In this document: one piece after another, positions 1 through 9,082 of the stretch | Numbering within the stretch: position 1 is the first letter of the stretch | Layout: the number at the start of each line of letters is the position of its first letter | Origin: Cytobacillus solani | GTDB lineage: Bacteria > Bacillota > Bacilli > Bacillales > Cytobacillaceae | Length of the DNA: 64,000 nt | Direction: 5' to 3' | NCBI RefSeq assembly: GCF_001420595.1 | Contig: NZ_LJIX01000006.1 | Span: forward strand, 995,361-1,059,360 | Program-made: the position numbers and the translations under genes | The notes under the pieces: generated by a model | The model's input: the letters and a program-made list of their open reading frames with translations, nothing else | The model's database searches: none | What the model was told of the DNA's origin: nothing

Positions 1-661
1 ATGCATTTCAAGTCAAGGGAAAACTCAAACAAAAACTTAAAACGATTCAGGCAATCAGATAACAAACCTGTTTCGTGAGAAAAAAAACCACCTGATTTGG
101 CAGCTGATTAAGGGGTTAGAATTTTTAAGTTGGGTATTCTCTTTTTCCTCATAAATCCTTTATATATACAAGAAAGCAGTTCGGGGTTGCTAGAAATATC
201 TCGAATTCAAGTCTTCTACATAATGGCCCGCTTATGGAATAAGAAAAAATCCTGCATATACTCCTAACCGAAGGTATCTATCATTATGCAGCAAACAGCT
301 ACTGATGGTTGATGTCCTTTTTCTTTTATCTACAAAGTGATGTCAAATTAGATGAGATAGTTATCTATTTAACACTTTAACAATGATAGTGGAAAAATTC
401 TCCACTTAAACCCTTTAGCTTTTCATAACTAAAAATGTAATTTAGAACAGACTACCGCAATTCATCCATAGCACCCGGAATGAAAATGAAAAAGAAACTA
501 AGGAAAAACGGATCGTTTTCCTTAGTTTCTTTACTTTTTGGGACTTATGGGACAGCCTCATAAATTTTACTTTTCGCTAAAAAATGCTAATCTTTTGTTC
601 ATCATCCATAGCAAAGATTAGATTTTCCGCTTACTAACATTTCTAATTCGTTTCATTCAAA
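1..661. other. Intergenic region left of dmsC
   Basis: I see no convincing coding sequence here. The only clear structures are a terminator hairpin near 486-536 and, near 222-246, a minus-strand copy of the dispersed CGGGC-type motif (reads TTATTCCATAAGCGGGCC on the minus strand). The rest is AT-rich and unassigned. Confidence 0.5.
486..536. terminator. Rho-independent terminator hairpin
   Basis: AAGAAACTAAGGAAAA pairs with TTTTCCTTAGTTTCTT across a short loop, with T-rich sequence after it. It lies about 125 bp beyond the dmsC stop and could end the dms transcript or a gene left of the window. Confidence 0.75.
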
Positions 662-1498
662 TTAAGAACCTAAAACATAAAATACGTAACGACTCATGCC
701 TTCTCCAATTATGATAGCAAGTAAAGCTAGATAAACAAATGAATAATATACTTTTTTACTTGGTGCAAGTGCTAAGTAAGCTAGGACAGTGATTCCAATA
801 AGCTCAATGATCCAGCGGATTGCAACGGTTCCCTCGTAAGCTCCTAAACTAACGGCAGCAGCTTGACCACTTATTTGTCGAATTTCTCCTTCTAGAGAAG
901 AGTATGTTGCTAAGCCAATTAACTGAACGGCGATGCCCGCAAAGACTACTAAGAAAGCCGTTTTTAATAGGTCTTTAGACAATTTGCTATTCTGAAGTGA
1001 AATAATTGATAGACTAACAGCAAGAATCGCTCCTAAAGTGAAAGTTGTACCATAAAAAGACAAGAATGTATTCGCATGATTCCAGCCATTTACGAGTGTA
1101 TTAGAATAGATGGCTGCCATACAATACACATCAATAATACCGACGATGGCTGTAATAATAAGTAAAGCTGGATTCACCTTTTTTTGTAATAAAGCTAAAC
1201 CCGTAGTAGCACATACGAAAGCAATAAACGTTCCAGTAACGACAATTTCACGGCTCATCCACGAATGACTAAATCCTAAAATCGCATTGAAAGCATGCGT
1301 TGGAGTTCCAAGGTGAACAAATGAAGCTCCTAGTCCGATGAATGATAATACTGTAATAACCAGCAACGGTAACTTCATTACTTTGAAAGGATCTATTCCG
1401 TTTTTCTTCATCTTACTGTAAAAAATCGACAGCATAACGATTCCACCAATTGCCGCTTGCATACAAATGGTAAAAATCAACAATGGCCACTCATGCAT
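662..1498 (-). CDS. dmsC: DMSO reductase membrane anchor subunit (DmsC/NrfD type)
   Basis: A 278-residue polytopic membrane protein with about eight hydrophobic segments. Its family anchors a DmsAB-type molybdoenzyme in the membrane and oxidises menaquinol, passing electrons to DmsB. The start MHEWPLLIF was chosen because a GGAGG site (1507-1511) sits about 8 bases upstream; a longer reading with nine more residues would overlap dmsB. It is the last gene of the operon, 13 bp after dmsB. The hydrophobic profile and operon position are seen; the quinol role is family knowledge. The true substrate of the complex (DMSO, another S- or N-oxide) cannot be told. Confidence 0.88.
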   Translation of the reverse strand: MHEWPLLIFTICMQAAIGGIVMLSIFYSKMKKNGIDPFKVMKLPLLVITVLSFIGLGASFVHLGTPTHAFNAILGFSHSWMSREIVVTGTFIAFVCATTGLALLQKKVNPALLIITAIVGIIDVYCMAAIYSNTLVNGWNHANTFLSFYGTTFTLGAILAVSLSIISLQNSKLSKDLLKTAFLVVFAGIAVQLIGLATYSSLEGEIRQISGQAAAVSLGAYEGTVAIRWIIELIGITVLAYLALAPSKKVYYSFVYLALLAIIIGEGMSRYVFYVLGS

Positions 1499-1511
1499 TA
1501 TGGAATCCTCC

Positions 1512-2090
1512 TTATATAGCCGCATCCTTATGCGGATTAATAACGATATTTGGTTTAGTTATAGATGGACTAGGAAGTCCTTTAATTTCTGCATTATTAC
1601 CATATTTTTTACGTAATTCATCAATCGGGCCAAAATCGATGCATCGCATAATACAAGCTGCAATACAAGCTGGCTTTTCTCCCTTATCACGAAGATCTAA
1701 ACATGTATCACACTTTGTCATCATCCCAAGCTCTTCATTAAATTGCGGAGCACCATATGGACAGTTCCATTCGCAGTATTTACAACCAACACATTTTTCA
1801 TGGTCTACTACAACGACCCCATCTTCACTTCTTTTGTGCATAGCACCTGTTGGGCAGCCTTTTACACAGCCAGGTTCGTCACAATGATTACAAGAAATCG
1901 AGACATTATACGCTCTAACATTATTAATCCAAGCACCGTCTTTATCCTTCGTAAAATGACCATCTTCAAATGCATATACACGCCTAAAATTTATCCCAAC
2001 TGAATTATTATTCTTATCCTTACATGCAATTACACATGCATTACAACCATTGCAGCGGCTTTGATCAATATAAAAACCTAGTTGTGCCAT
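1512..2090 (-). CDS. dmsB: DMSO reductase iron-sulfur subunit (four [4Fe-4S])
   Basis: A 192-residue ferredoxin-like electron-transfer subunit. Four cysteine groups are visible: C13-x2-C-x2-C-x3-C at the N-terminus, SCNHCDEPGCVKGCP near residue 66, KCVGCKYCEWNCP near 99, and CDTCLDLRDKGEKPAC near 127. This is the standard DmsB set of four [4Fe-4S] clusters that carries electrons from DmsC to the molybdopterin subunit. It follows dmsA by 15 bp and precedes dmsC by 13 bp, so the three are almost certainly co-translated. The length is normal for the family and nothing looks damaged. Confidence 0.93.
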   Translation of the reverse strand: MAQLGFYIDQSRCNGCNACVIACKDKNNNSVGINFRRVYAFEDGHFTKDKDGAWINNVRAYNVSISCNHCDEPGCVKGCPTGAMHKRSEDGVVVVDHEKCVGCKYCEWNCPYGAPQFNEELGMMTKCDTCLDLRDKGEKPACIAACIMRCIDFGPIDELRKKYGNNAEIKGLPSPSITKPNIVINPHKDAAI

Positions 2091-2105
2091 TTTTCATCCT
2101 CCTCC

Positions 2106-4508
2106 TTATGCCTTCTCAACTTGTGCTAAATTCGTATGCTGAGGGTTACAATGGAATGGTGACGCATCTAGACCTGTGAGAACGTTAATGACACCTCTTT
2201 CGTCAACACCTTTATCATTTGGTGTGTGCCAACCACCTTGTGGCATACAAATAACGCCAGGCATTACTCTACTTGTCACTTTTGCAGGAATAATCGTCGT
2301 TCCTCTTTCATTGAATACCTTTATCTTGTCGCCTTCGTTAATTTTTCTTTTCTTAGCGTCAATCGGGTTGATCCATAGTTCTTGTGTTTGTACCTCTTCC
2401 ATCCACTCGCTCGTTTCCCATGTTGAGTGGCAACGTCTTTTCACATGCCAGCCAAACACTTGTAATGGATATTTGTTAGTTACGCTGCTTTCTGGACCTT
2501 CTGCAACTGCCACATGCTTCGGAATAGCAGGAATCGTTTCTTTTTTATCCATATCCCATAGCTGTTTAGAAAATAATTCGATTTTTCCTGATGGTGTTTC
2601 AAATGGATTATTTTCAAAATCTTCTATTTGTTCTTTGAAATTGACAATGTGATTGTCTTTATACTTATAAACACCATTTTTCTGCATTTCTTCATAGGAC
2701 GGGAAGTCTGGATCCTTTGTTTTCGACTCCTCAATCATCCATTTCACCCAATCATCTTGAGTTCTGCCTTCTGTGAATTCTTGTTCTATACCTAACTCTT
2801 TTGCAAGCATAGTCATCCATTCATATTCAGTCTTCGAACCATATAAAGGCTCAACAACTTTCTGTGAAAGGAAAATATGCTGCCCAAAGCTCCATGGTGG
2901 AACAAAGTCATTTTGCTCAAAGAAAGTACAAGTTGGTAAAATAATATCTGAATACTTTACAGAAGGTGTCATATAAATATCTGATGTGACGATAAACTCA
3001 CATAAAGATTCATCCTCAAGAATTTTGGTCGTTTCATTAATATCACTATGTTGGTTGACTAAACAATTTCCCGCCATATTGAAAATCATTTTGATGTTTG
3101 ATGGCAATTTTTGTCCCTCTTCTAGACCTTTAACGCCATCTTCTGCACCCATTTCTGTACCTCGGACAATCGCATCCGTGTATTTGAACACAGGAATTGA
3201 AATACCTAATGGATTCTCTGGGATTGGAAAATCTTGATGTTTGATTAGCTTACCGCTAGGAAAGTTTGGTCCTGCCCAACCACCACTGATACCAATATTT
3301 CCAGTTAATGCTGCGATCATAGAACCGCCTCGTGACATCTGCTCACCATTCATATGACGATTAATGCCGTTTCCTTGAACCCAAGCCATTGGTTTCGTTG
3401 TCGCCACTTCACGTGCAAGTTTGATAATGCGATTCGCAGGAAGCCCTGTAATCTTTGCTGCCCACTCTGGTGTTTTTGGCACTCCATCTGTCTCACCCAT
3501 TACATAACTACGGTAAGATTCACCAGCTGGAACACCTTCTGGCATATGCTCCTCATCATGACCGACGCAAAACTTATCTAAAAAGTCTTGATCGTGGAGA
3601 TTTTCTGTAAACATGACATACGCCATTGCAGCTACAAGCGCATTATCTGTTGTCGGCTTAACAGGGAACCAATCATCTGCAAAAGCCACATTTGTATCCG
3701 TTTTCCGCGGATCAATTGTATAAATTTTTGCCCCTTTTGCTTTCGCCATTCGAAGGTACATATTAAAATGGCCAATGATTGTTTCAGCAGGGTTCATACC
3801 GTGTAAAATGATCAGCTTTGAATCTAATAACGGGCGACAACTGTTACCTGCTGAGCTTGTACCAAACGTATATGGTGTCGCAGCACCGTGCTGTCCTGAG
3901 CTATAATTTGAATAGCGTCCTAAAAACCCGCCATCACAACTTAATAATCTTTGAATGACCGTATCACCGCTTCCAACCGTTCCCGTTTGCCCTGTTGCAT
4001 AAAGGCTAAAGCGAGAAGCTGGACCATATTTTTCTTTAATTCGATTATTTTCCTTAGCAATAATTTTTATTGCTTCTTCCCAAGAAATTTCCTCGAATTT
4101 TCCTTCTCCACGTTTTCCAACGCGCTTTAACGGTTTTTTAATCCGATGAGGCGAATAAACATGTTTACGATAACCACGGCCACGTAAACAAGCGCGAATT
4201 TGCGGGAACTGTTCATTGTCCGCATTCTCATCTCTTTCGTCATTATCTGTAGAAATACGAACGATTTGTCCGTCTTTTACATGTGCTTTAATTAGGCATT
4301 TTCCGCCACAATTCAGCGTACTACAAGTTGGAATAACGACTTCCTCGACATCATTTTTTTCTGACTTTGCAAGCACTTTTGGCACTAAGCTTTTTGATGT
4401 CACAGCACTTCCAACTAATAATGGTGCCGTTACTGCTCCTGACCATTTTAAAAATGTTCGCCGCTTCAATGTTTTTTCAGCAATTTGCTCAAAAAAGTTT
4501 TTATCCAT
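2106..4508 (-). CDS. dmsA: Molybdopterin oxidoreductase catalytic subunit, DMSO reductase type
   Basis: An 800-residue catalytic subunit. The N-terminus carries a twin-arginine signal (TLKRRTFLKWSGA) followed by a hydrophobic stretch, so the folded enzyme should be exported by Tat. A cysteine cluster CSTLNCGGKC with a later RACLRG cysteine forms the N-terminal [4Fe-4S] site, and the body has the usual bis-MGD oxidoreductase and C-terminal dinucleotide-binding domains. The Mo ligand is probably a serine in the YSNYSSGQHG segment (inference). The start at MDKNFFEQ is supported by AAGGAGGT 8 bases upstream and overlaps the chaperone stop by 8 bp. It may act on DMSO or a related oxide. Confidence 0.92.
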   Translation of the reverse strand: MDKNFFEQIAEKTLKRRTFLKWSGAVTAPLLVGSAVTSKSLVPKVLAKSEKNDVEEVVIPTCSTLNCGGKCLIKAHVKDGQIVRISTDNDERDENADNEQFPQIRACLRGRGYRKHVYSPHRIKKPLKRVGKRGEGKFEEISWEEAIKIIAKENNRIKEKYGPASRFSLYATGQTGTVGSGDTVIQRLLSCDGGFLGRYSNYSSGQHGAATPYTFGTSSAGNSCRPLLDSKLIILHGMNPAETIIGHFNMYLRMAKAKGAKIYTIDPRKTDTNVAFADDWFPVKPTTDNALVAAMAYVMFTENLHDQDFLDKFCVGHDEEHMPEGVPAGESYRSYVMGETDGVPKTPEWAAKITGLPANRIIKLAREVATTKPMAWVQGNGINRHMNGEQMSRGGSMIAALTGNIGISGGWAGPNFPSGKLIKHQDFPIPENPLGISIPVFKYTDAIVRGTEMGAEDGVKGLEEGQKLPSNIKMIFNMAGNCLVNQHSDINETTKILEDESLCEFIVTSDIYMTPSVKYSDIILPTCTFFEQNDFVPPWSFGQHIFLSQKVVEPLYGSKTEYEWMTMLAKELGIEQEFTEGRTQDDWVKWMIEESKTKDPDFPSYEEMQKNGVYKYKDNHIVNFKEQIEDFENNPFETPSGKIELFSKQLWDMDKKETIPAIPKHVAVAEGPESSVTNKYPLQVFGWHVKRRCHSTWETSEWMEEVQTQELWINPIDAKKRKINEGDKIKVFNERGTTIIPAKVTSRVMPGVICMPQGGWHTPNDKGVDERGVINVLTGLDASPFHCNPQHTNLAQVEKA

Positions 4509-5190
4509 TTTCAAGAACCTCCTTGAAACTCTTAATGTATTCAAATTCTTCATCAATGAAATCTAATAACAGTGTTGCTATTCCTTTATAAAAAACACTT
4601 GTGGAGGAAGAGTGAATATCCTTTGTAAAAGGCTTAACCCATTGCATAAGATGATTTGTAAGTAACCAATATTGATTATATATTCCCTTCGTAAAATCAT
4701 CCTTTTGTCTTTCCTCAAACGCTTTCTCCGTGTACTGAAGTAAATAAAGCATGAATTCTAATTGAATGGCTATGTGATCTTCTGGTTCTTCATTTTCATT
4801 AATAAATCTCAAACCAAACTGGTGTAGCTTGTCTCTTAATTGAAACACAGTCTCTCCAAACATCGTCTGATCCTTTGTCACATAAACAGATTCCCATGGT
4901 GGTGCAGGAATTTCACCTTTATCATTAAACACGTTAAAAATACGGAAGAATTCATTTTTTTCCTTTTCAACAACTTCATTTACATTTTCTTCTTTTAACT
5001 CAGTAAAAAATGTATTTAAATGAATATTCCCTTCAGCAAGTACGGATAGGTCACTTGTGTGAAGCATGTCTTTCCAACGTTGCAAAGTTTCTATGGATAG
5101 TGGTTCTTTAAAACCGACAATGAGAAACTCGTAGACCAATTTTCTCTGAAAACTAACAGTAGATTGATTATTTGCGCACAAACTAGTCAT
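4501..5190 (-). CDS. TorD/DmsD-family molybdoenzyme chaperone
   Basis: A 229-residue, mostly helical acidic protein. TorD/DmsD chaperones bind the Tat signal of the partner molybdoenzyme and hold export until cofactor loading. Its position directly upstream of dmsA with an 8-bp overlap is the strongest evidence; sequence motifs are weak, though the family's helical layout and size fit. The start MTSLCANNQ was chosen because GAGGAGGAG lies just upstream; a longer alternative adds only six residues and buries that site. It is the first gene of the operon, so the Fnr-like box upstream would control all four genes. Confidence 0.75.
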   Translation of the reverse strand: MTSLCANNQSTVSFQRKLVYEFLIVGFKEPLSIETLQRWKDMLHTSDLSVLAEGNIHLNTFFTELKEENVNEVVEKEKNEFFRIFNVFNDKGEIPAPPWESVYVTKDQTMFGETVFQLRDKLHQFGLRFINENEEPEDHIAIQLEFMLYLLQYTEKAFEERQKDDFTKGIYNQYWLLTNHLMQWVKPFTKDIHSSSTSVFYKGIATLLLDFIDEEFEYIKSFKEVLENG

Positions 5191-5227
5191 TGAAACTCCT
5201 CCTCTCAATAATCAAGATGACAGAAAA

Positions 5228-5278
5228 TTCATAATAAATATTTTCAAATTATGAACCTGGTTTGTGATCTTTTACACA
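5228..5278 (-). promoter_or_regulatory. Fnr-like box and putative promoter of the dms operon
   Basis: TGTGA-TCTTTT-ACACA (5263-5278) matches the Bacillus Fnr consensus TGTGA-N6-TCACA at 9 of 10 fixed positions. On the minus strand it lies about 40 bases upstream of a TATTTATTAT stretch (5231-5240) that could be the -10 region. This places the box where a class II activator sits. Anaerobic induction of the dms genes is therefore inferred. Confidence 0.6.
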
Positions 5279-5464
5279 ATACTGGTGTAATTATAGGTGA
5301 AATTTTTTTAGCTGAACAGTTCAAATCTCAAACAAAATACATAACAATATGTGACTCAAAGTGACTTTTATACATTTTGTATATTCATCGTTAACAATAT
5401 CTTCACAGGTGTAACAAAACTTTAAATAACTCTCTCTTTATTATTCATTCTTTTCCCTCCATAA

Positions 5465-5525
5465 AAAAACACCTTTATGCGAATCCCAATAACCATAGTT
5501 AATGGGATTCGCATAAGGGTGTTCC
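5465..5525. terminator. Long bidirectional terminator hairpin
   Basis: AACACCTTTATGCGAATCCC pairs almost perfectly with the reverse arm ending in GGGATTCGCATAAGGGTGTT, across a loop of about 14 bases. A and T runs flank the stem. It stands between the dms promoter region and the decayed sequence to the right. Confidence 0.8.
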
Positions 5526-5584
5526 TCTTCAAAGTGTATTATTTTATATTTATATATAAGCAAATAAATCAGGTAGTGTACATT

Positions 5585-5787
5585 TTATCTTTCAAGAAAA
5601 CGATCACGATTTACAAATCTAACAAACGATTGTCTTAAAGTTTGATCAGGCTTTTCATTCATTATACATTTACTAATTATTTGTGCTAAAGGGCTTTCAT
5701 TTACAACAGCTTTAACTGAAGCATCAAATAACTGTTTTTCGCTTACTTTACTCCAGTCTAATTCGTATCCATTACGGCCAGCTAATT
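5585..5787 (-). pseudogene. C-terminal fragment of an unrecognised gene
   Basis: The minus strand reads about 66 codons (NGYELDWSKVSEKQLF near the left of the fragment, FVRFVNRDRFLER at the end) with a stop at 5585-5587. There is no plausible start before an in-frame stop at the upstream edge. Codon use is normal and the composition is protein-like, so I take it as a gene remnant. I do not recognise the family. Confidence 0.4.
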
Positions 5788-5806
5788 ACCGAATAAATTT
5801 TCGCTC

Positions 5807-5965
5807 CTGAAACATGTTTATACAAGTAGGGGGTGAACAGTTTAGCTGACGGGATCGAGTCCCACGGGGGCGACGTTCTACCCCGACTACCGTAATCATA
5901 TGACCATATAGAAAAAGGTCAACCAGAAAAATCTGGCTAACCTTATATTACGAACGGGTGCTTTA
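5807..5965. mobile_element. Relic matching the non-coding end of the IS110 element at 52373-52530
   Basis: From GAAACATG through GGGATCGAGTCCCACGGG, CGACTACCG and a CCAG/CTGG hairpin to CGGGTGC, this stretch matches 52373-52530 at roughly 80 percent, in the same orientation. At 52 kb the block lies just upstream of an IS110 transposase gene, where IS110-group elements encode their bridge RNA. No transposase is here. It is either a solo IS110 end or an uninterrupted copy of a repeat that IS110 targets. Confidence 0.55.
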
Positions 5966-6088
5966 GCAAAATAACTTATGAACTATTTTGTAACTTTCCT
6001 GTTTTTCAATTCAACAATCGGGCATGTTTAATATCCCCTCACCCTTTATGCTTTCGAACAAGGATAGTTTTTGCCTTGCTGAAAGAAT

Positions 6089-7429
6089 TTATAAAAAGTA
6101 GTTTTGAGGATTTTTTAATGCACTTGCAATTTTCCTAATTCCTTCTTCAATTCGATGGGCGTCAACATTTGAAACATTCAACTTCAAAATCCGTTCGTGG
6201 TAAAAGTCATCTAAATAATTTCTTTCAACTGAATCCAGATATATGCCTTCTTCATGCAAATGATAAACAAATGATTTCAAATTCACACGCTTGGGCAGCC
6301 CAATATGACTATGCATTACAATTTCTGATGATGATTCGTACGTAGATAAATGATCTTGTATTGATTGATGCAGAATTTTCGCACGTGTATGATAGATGTT
6401 ACTGACTTTTGTTTTATTATGTTCAAACATACCATTTTTCAAATAGAGATATAATGCGGCTTGTGAAATCATAGAGCTGTCGATATCTGTTGTCATTTTG
6501 TATTTTTGAAAAATGTCAATAATTGAAGGAGGGAGAACCGCCAATCCAATTCTTAACCCAGGAAACATAATTTTTGAAAAACTTTTTAAATAGATGACTT
6601 TATCATGGTAATCATCAGCAAAAAGAGGATCGTTCTTCGGATTGTATTCAAAGTCTGCTAAATAATCATCTTCTACAATGTATACATTATACTGGTCTGC
6701 TAATTGTAAAATAGCCTCTTTTTCTTTTTTACCGTATGAAGATCCTAAAGGATTATGAAAACGTGGCATTGTATAAAAGAATTTAATATCTTCTTCATGA
6801 AATATTTGTTCTAGTCGACCTAAATCAATACCTTTCGCGGTACGTTGAATTCCTATTGCTGGCAGCTGTAAGGTTTTCAGAAGTTCCATATATAAATGAT
6901 AGCTAGGTTGTTCAACAAGAATGGTTGAACGATTATTTGGAAAGGGCATCATACTTACTAAAGATAGAGCCTGTTGAACACCTGTAGTGATGAAAATCTG
7001 TTCGTTATGAGTAAATACTTGGTAAGATTCTAACAGTTTTTTAGCTTCTGCTATGAGTGGTGGCCAACCTTTTGGCGTTCCGTAGCGAAATAATTCTTCC
7101 TGATATGTGTCTATTGCTTTATTTATGCAGTGTTGAAAATCTTTATAAGGAAATGCATGCCAAGTAGGAGATGCGCTTGCAAAGTCAATTATGTCAGTGG
7201 ACAATGGGGTTTTGAAGACGTGATTATCTACAACATAATATCCACTTTTCGGTTGGGCATAAATAATATGTTGCTCCTCCAATTTTTTTAAAGCGGTCAA
7301 TACCGTGCTTGTACTACAAGAAAATTGTTGTGTTAAATTTCGAATGGATGGTAATTTTGCAGCGGTCGAAAATTTACCAGACTGAATTTGCATCATAAGT
7401 GATTGATAGATTGATTCATATTTAAGCAT
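6089..7429 (-). CDS. MocR/GabR-type PLP-dependent transcriptional regulator
   Basis: A 446-residue fusion of an N-terminal GntR winged helix (KLPSIRNLTQQFSCSTSTV, about residues 22-45) and a class I aminotransferase-like domain. The PLP lysine is in YLKSFSKIMFPGLRIG. MocR proteins bind PLP and an amino-acid-like ligand and usually control a divergent gene. The start at MLKYESIYQ has an AGAGG site at 7436-7440; a longer frame would run through the operator palindrome. The divergent neighbours are two EamA transporters, so it probably controls export of an amino acid or related compound (inference). Confidence 0.9.
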   Translation of the reverse strand: MLKYESIYQSLMMQIQSGKFSTAAKLPSIRNLTQQFSCSTSTVLTALKKLEEQHIIYAQPKSGYYVVDNHVFKTPLSTDIIDFASASPTWHAFPYKDFQHCINKAIDTYQEELFRYGTPKGWPPLIAEAKKLLESYQVFTHNEQIFITTGVQQALSLVSMMPFPNNRSTILVEQPSYHLYMELLKTLQLPAIGIQRTAKGIDLGRLEQIFHEEDIKFFYTMPRFHNPLGSSYGKKEKEAILQLADQYNVYIVEDDYLADFEYNPKNDPLFADDYHDKVIYLKSFSKIMFPGLRIGLAVLPPSIIDIFQKYKMTTDIDSSMISQAALYLYLKNGMFEHNKTKVSNIYHTRAKILHQSIQDHLSTYESSSEIVMHSHIGLPKRVNLKSFVYHLHEEGIYLDSVERNYLDDFYHERILKLNVSNVDAHRIEEGIRKIASALKNPQNYFL

Positions 7430-7443
7430 TTTAAACCTCTTTG

Positions 7444-7467
7444 CACATCTGTATCGGTACAGATGTG
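7444..7467. promoter_or_regulatory. Perfect inverted repeat, candidate MocR operator
   Basis: CACATCTGTA and TACAGATGTG form perfect 10-bp arms around TCGG. It lies directly upstream of the MocR ribosome-binding site and between the divergent genes, as expected for an autoregulated operator. Confidence 0.6.
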
Positions 7468-7477
7468 TATTTTTTAT

Positions 7478-7507
7478 ATCGTAAAGGATATTATTATCCC
7501 TTACGAT
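7478..7507. promoter_or_regulatory. Second inverted repeat in the MocR/EamA intergenic region
   Basis: ATCGTAAAGGATA and TATCCCTTACGAT pair at 12 of 13 positions around TTAT. It lies about 25 bp upstream of the EamA ribosome-binding site. It could be a second operator for the transporter promoter or an RNA hairpin in its leader. Confidence 0.5.
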
Positions 7508-7546
7508 AAATGGTGCCGGCCGGATCAATATAAGGGGGTAATCAAA

Positions 7547-8467
7547 ATAATTGAAAATAGAAATGCATATATCGCAGCAACTATCTATGCAATCATTATC
7601 GGATTGTCATTTATGTTTGTTAAAGTGACATTCACGGTTGCAACACCGTTAGATACATTGGCTCATCGGTTTACCATTGCATGGATCGCTGCCACAGTGT
7701 TGTTCGTGTTAAAAAAAGAATCGATCAAAGTAACAAAAAAAGATGTACTGCGGATTGCCTTGTTAGCCATCTTATATCCGACATTCTTTTTTGCTTTTCA
7801 AGTATTTGGGTTAGTGCATACATCTTCATCGGAAGCTGGTATTATTCAAGCAACAATACCAATTTTTACGTTGATTTTTGCAAGTATCATTTTAAAGGAA
7901 ACATCTACACGTAGTCAAAAAATAGCGATTGGTTTATCTGTACTCGGTGTGATGTATATTATGTACATGAAAGGGGCAGGGGGCACAAATACAAGTCTAC
8001 TCGGGACTGGTTTAATATTACTTTCAGCACTTACAGCCTCACTATACAACGTATTTGCCAGAAAGTTAACACAACGGTATTCGTTATTCACTATCACATA
8101 TATCATGACCTTGTTTGGGTTTATAGCTTTTAATGGACTGGCACTGACAAACCATGTAATGAATGGAACAGTCCATCAATTTATGCAACCTTTTGGACAC
8201 TGGGATTTTGTTCTTGCCATTTTATATTTAGGTATCCTATCGTCTTTAGGAACGTCCTATCTTTCCAACTATGCTTTATCAAAAATAGACGCATCGAAAA
8301 TGAGTGTTTTCAGTAATTTTGCTACGCTCATTACCATTTTAGCAGGGGTCATTTTTTTAAAAGAGGAATTTCATTTATACCACATAGCAGGATCAATTAT
8401 CATTATCATCGGTGTTGTTGGTACAAACTATTTTGGTGCAAGGGGCAAATCAAATGAAAAAATATAG
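7547..8467 (+). CDS. EamA/DMT-family transporter
   Basis: About 306 residues with ten predicted membrane helices in two EamA halves (the second near TGLILLSALTASLYNVFARK). Members export amino acids, metabolites or drugs. The start is uncertain. AAGGGGG at 7532-7538 is followed, at correct spacing, by ATA (7547) or ATT (7550), with no ATG, GTG or TTG in frame there. An ATG at 7463 is available but lies inside the operator palindrome and adds unrelated residues. Thus an unusual or mutated start codon is likely. It overlaps the next transporter gene by 14 bp and is divergent from the MocR gene. Confidence 0.82.
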   Translation: MIENRNAYIAATIYAIIIGLSFMFVKVTFTVATPLDTLAHRFTIAWIAATVLFVLKKESIKVTKKDVLRIALLAILYPTFFFAFQVFGLVHTSSSEAGIIQATIPIFTLIFASIILKETSTRSQKIAIGLSVLGVMYIMYMKGAGGTNTSLLGTGLILLSALTASLYNVFARKLTQRYSLFTITYIMTLFGFIAFNGLALTNHVMNGTVHQFMQPFGHWDFVLAILYLGILSSLGTSYLSNYALSKIDASKMSVFSNFATLITILAGVIFLKEEFHLYHIAGSIIIIIGVVGTNYFGARGKSNEKI

Positions 8468-9020
8468 TCTCTTGCTAATCATAAGCTTCATTTGGGGATC
8501 TCAATTTTTCTTCATGGAATTAGTAACGAATGATGTAGGTTCCATTTCGTTGTCTGCTTTGAAAGCACTGATCGGTGCAATTTGTTTATCAGTGATTGGC
8601 CTGTTCCAATCAAAGAAAAACTACACAACCAATACTAAAAAATATTTTTGGATTGCACTTTTTGAAGTAATCTTGCCGTTTATTTTTATTGCACAAGGCC
8701 AAAAGTACGTATCGAGCAGTATTGCATCTATGCTAATCGCAATGGTCCCAGTCTTCACCCTATTACTTTTAACAGTGTTCTTCAGAAAAAAAGCAAGTCA
8801 GTTTGAGTTAGTTAGCATAATTCTAGGGTTTCTAGGGATTGTTTTCTTATCATGGTCAACGCATGGAATCCACGACGTATTAGGAAATATATTTGGAAAT
8901 GCTTTACTCATTCTTGCTGCGATGAGCTTTGCGTTATCATTGATTCTAATGGAGAAATTAGAAGGTGGTTCTCCTGTGGAAAGGGCCGGCTTCTACAATT
9001 CCACTTTGTTGCCCCTGTAA
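8454..9020 (+). pseudogene. EamA/DMT-family transporter, truncated
   Basis: This is the N-terminal 188 residues of a second EamA transporter, starting MKKYSLLLIISFIWGSQFF. Family members run to about 290-300 residues. Here the homologous frame ends at FYNSTLLPL within the second EamA repeat, so roughly 100 residues are missing. Just 31 bp after the stop lies a sequence identical in layout to the end of the Tn7-like element at 57450, which suggests that mobile DNA or a later deletion cut the gene. It overlaps the upstream transporter gene and was probably its partner. Function is unlikely. Confidence 0.75.
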
Positions 9021-9051
9021 TAATGATTACTTAGATTTCAAGTTTTCCAAA

Positions 9052-9082
9052 TGTTACTTTAAAATAAAGTTTGATCAAATTG
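9052..9082 (+). mobile_element. Solo Tn7-like left end
   Basis: TGTTACTTTAAAATAAAG followed by TTTGATCAAA matches, base for base in layout, the left terminus of the element at 57450 (TGTTGGTTTAGAATAAAG then TTTAATCAAA). Only one subterminal repeat is present and no partner end is visible nearby. I read it as the remains of a related element that was deleted to the right. Confidence 0.55.

Noticed and set aside
1483-2003. Plus-strand reading frames of 134 and 86 codons over dmsB/dmsC
   Set aside because: They are antisense shadows of clear iron-sulfur and membrane proteins and have no ribosome-binding sites.
5636-5647. AAAGTTTGATCA, identical to the Tn7-like subterminal repeat core
   Set aside because: It lies inside a coding-style fragment (reading PDQTLRQ on the minus strand), stands alone and has no TGT terminus nearby, so chance is more likely.
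7463-7546. ATG 7463 as the start of the first EamA transporter
   Set aside because: The extra residues (CIFYIVKDIIIPYDKWCRPD) come from the two palindromes, and there is no ribosome-binding site before it.
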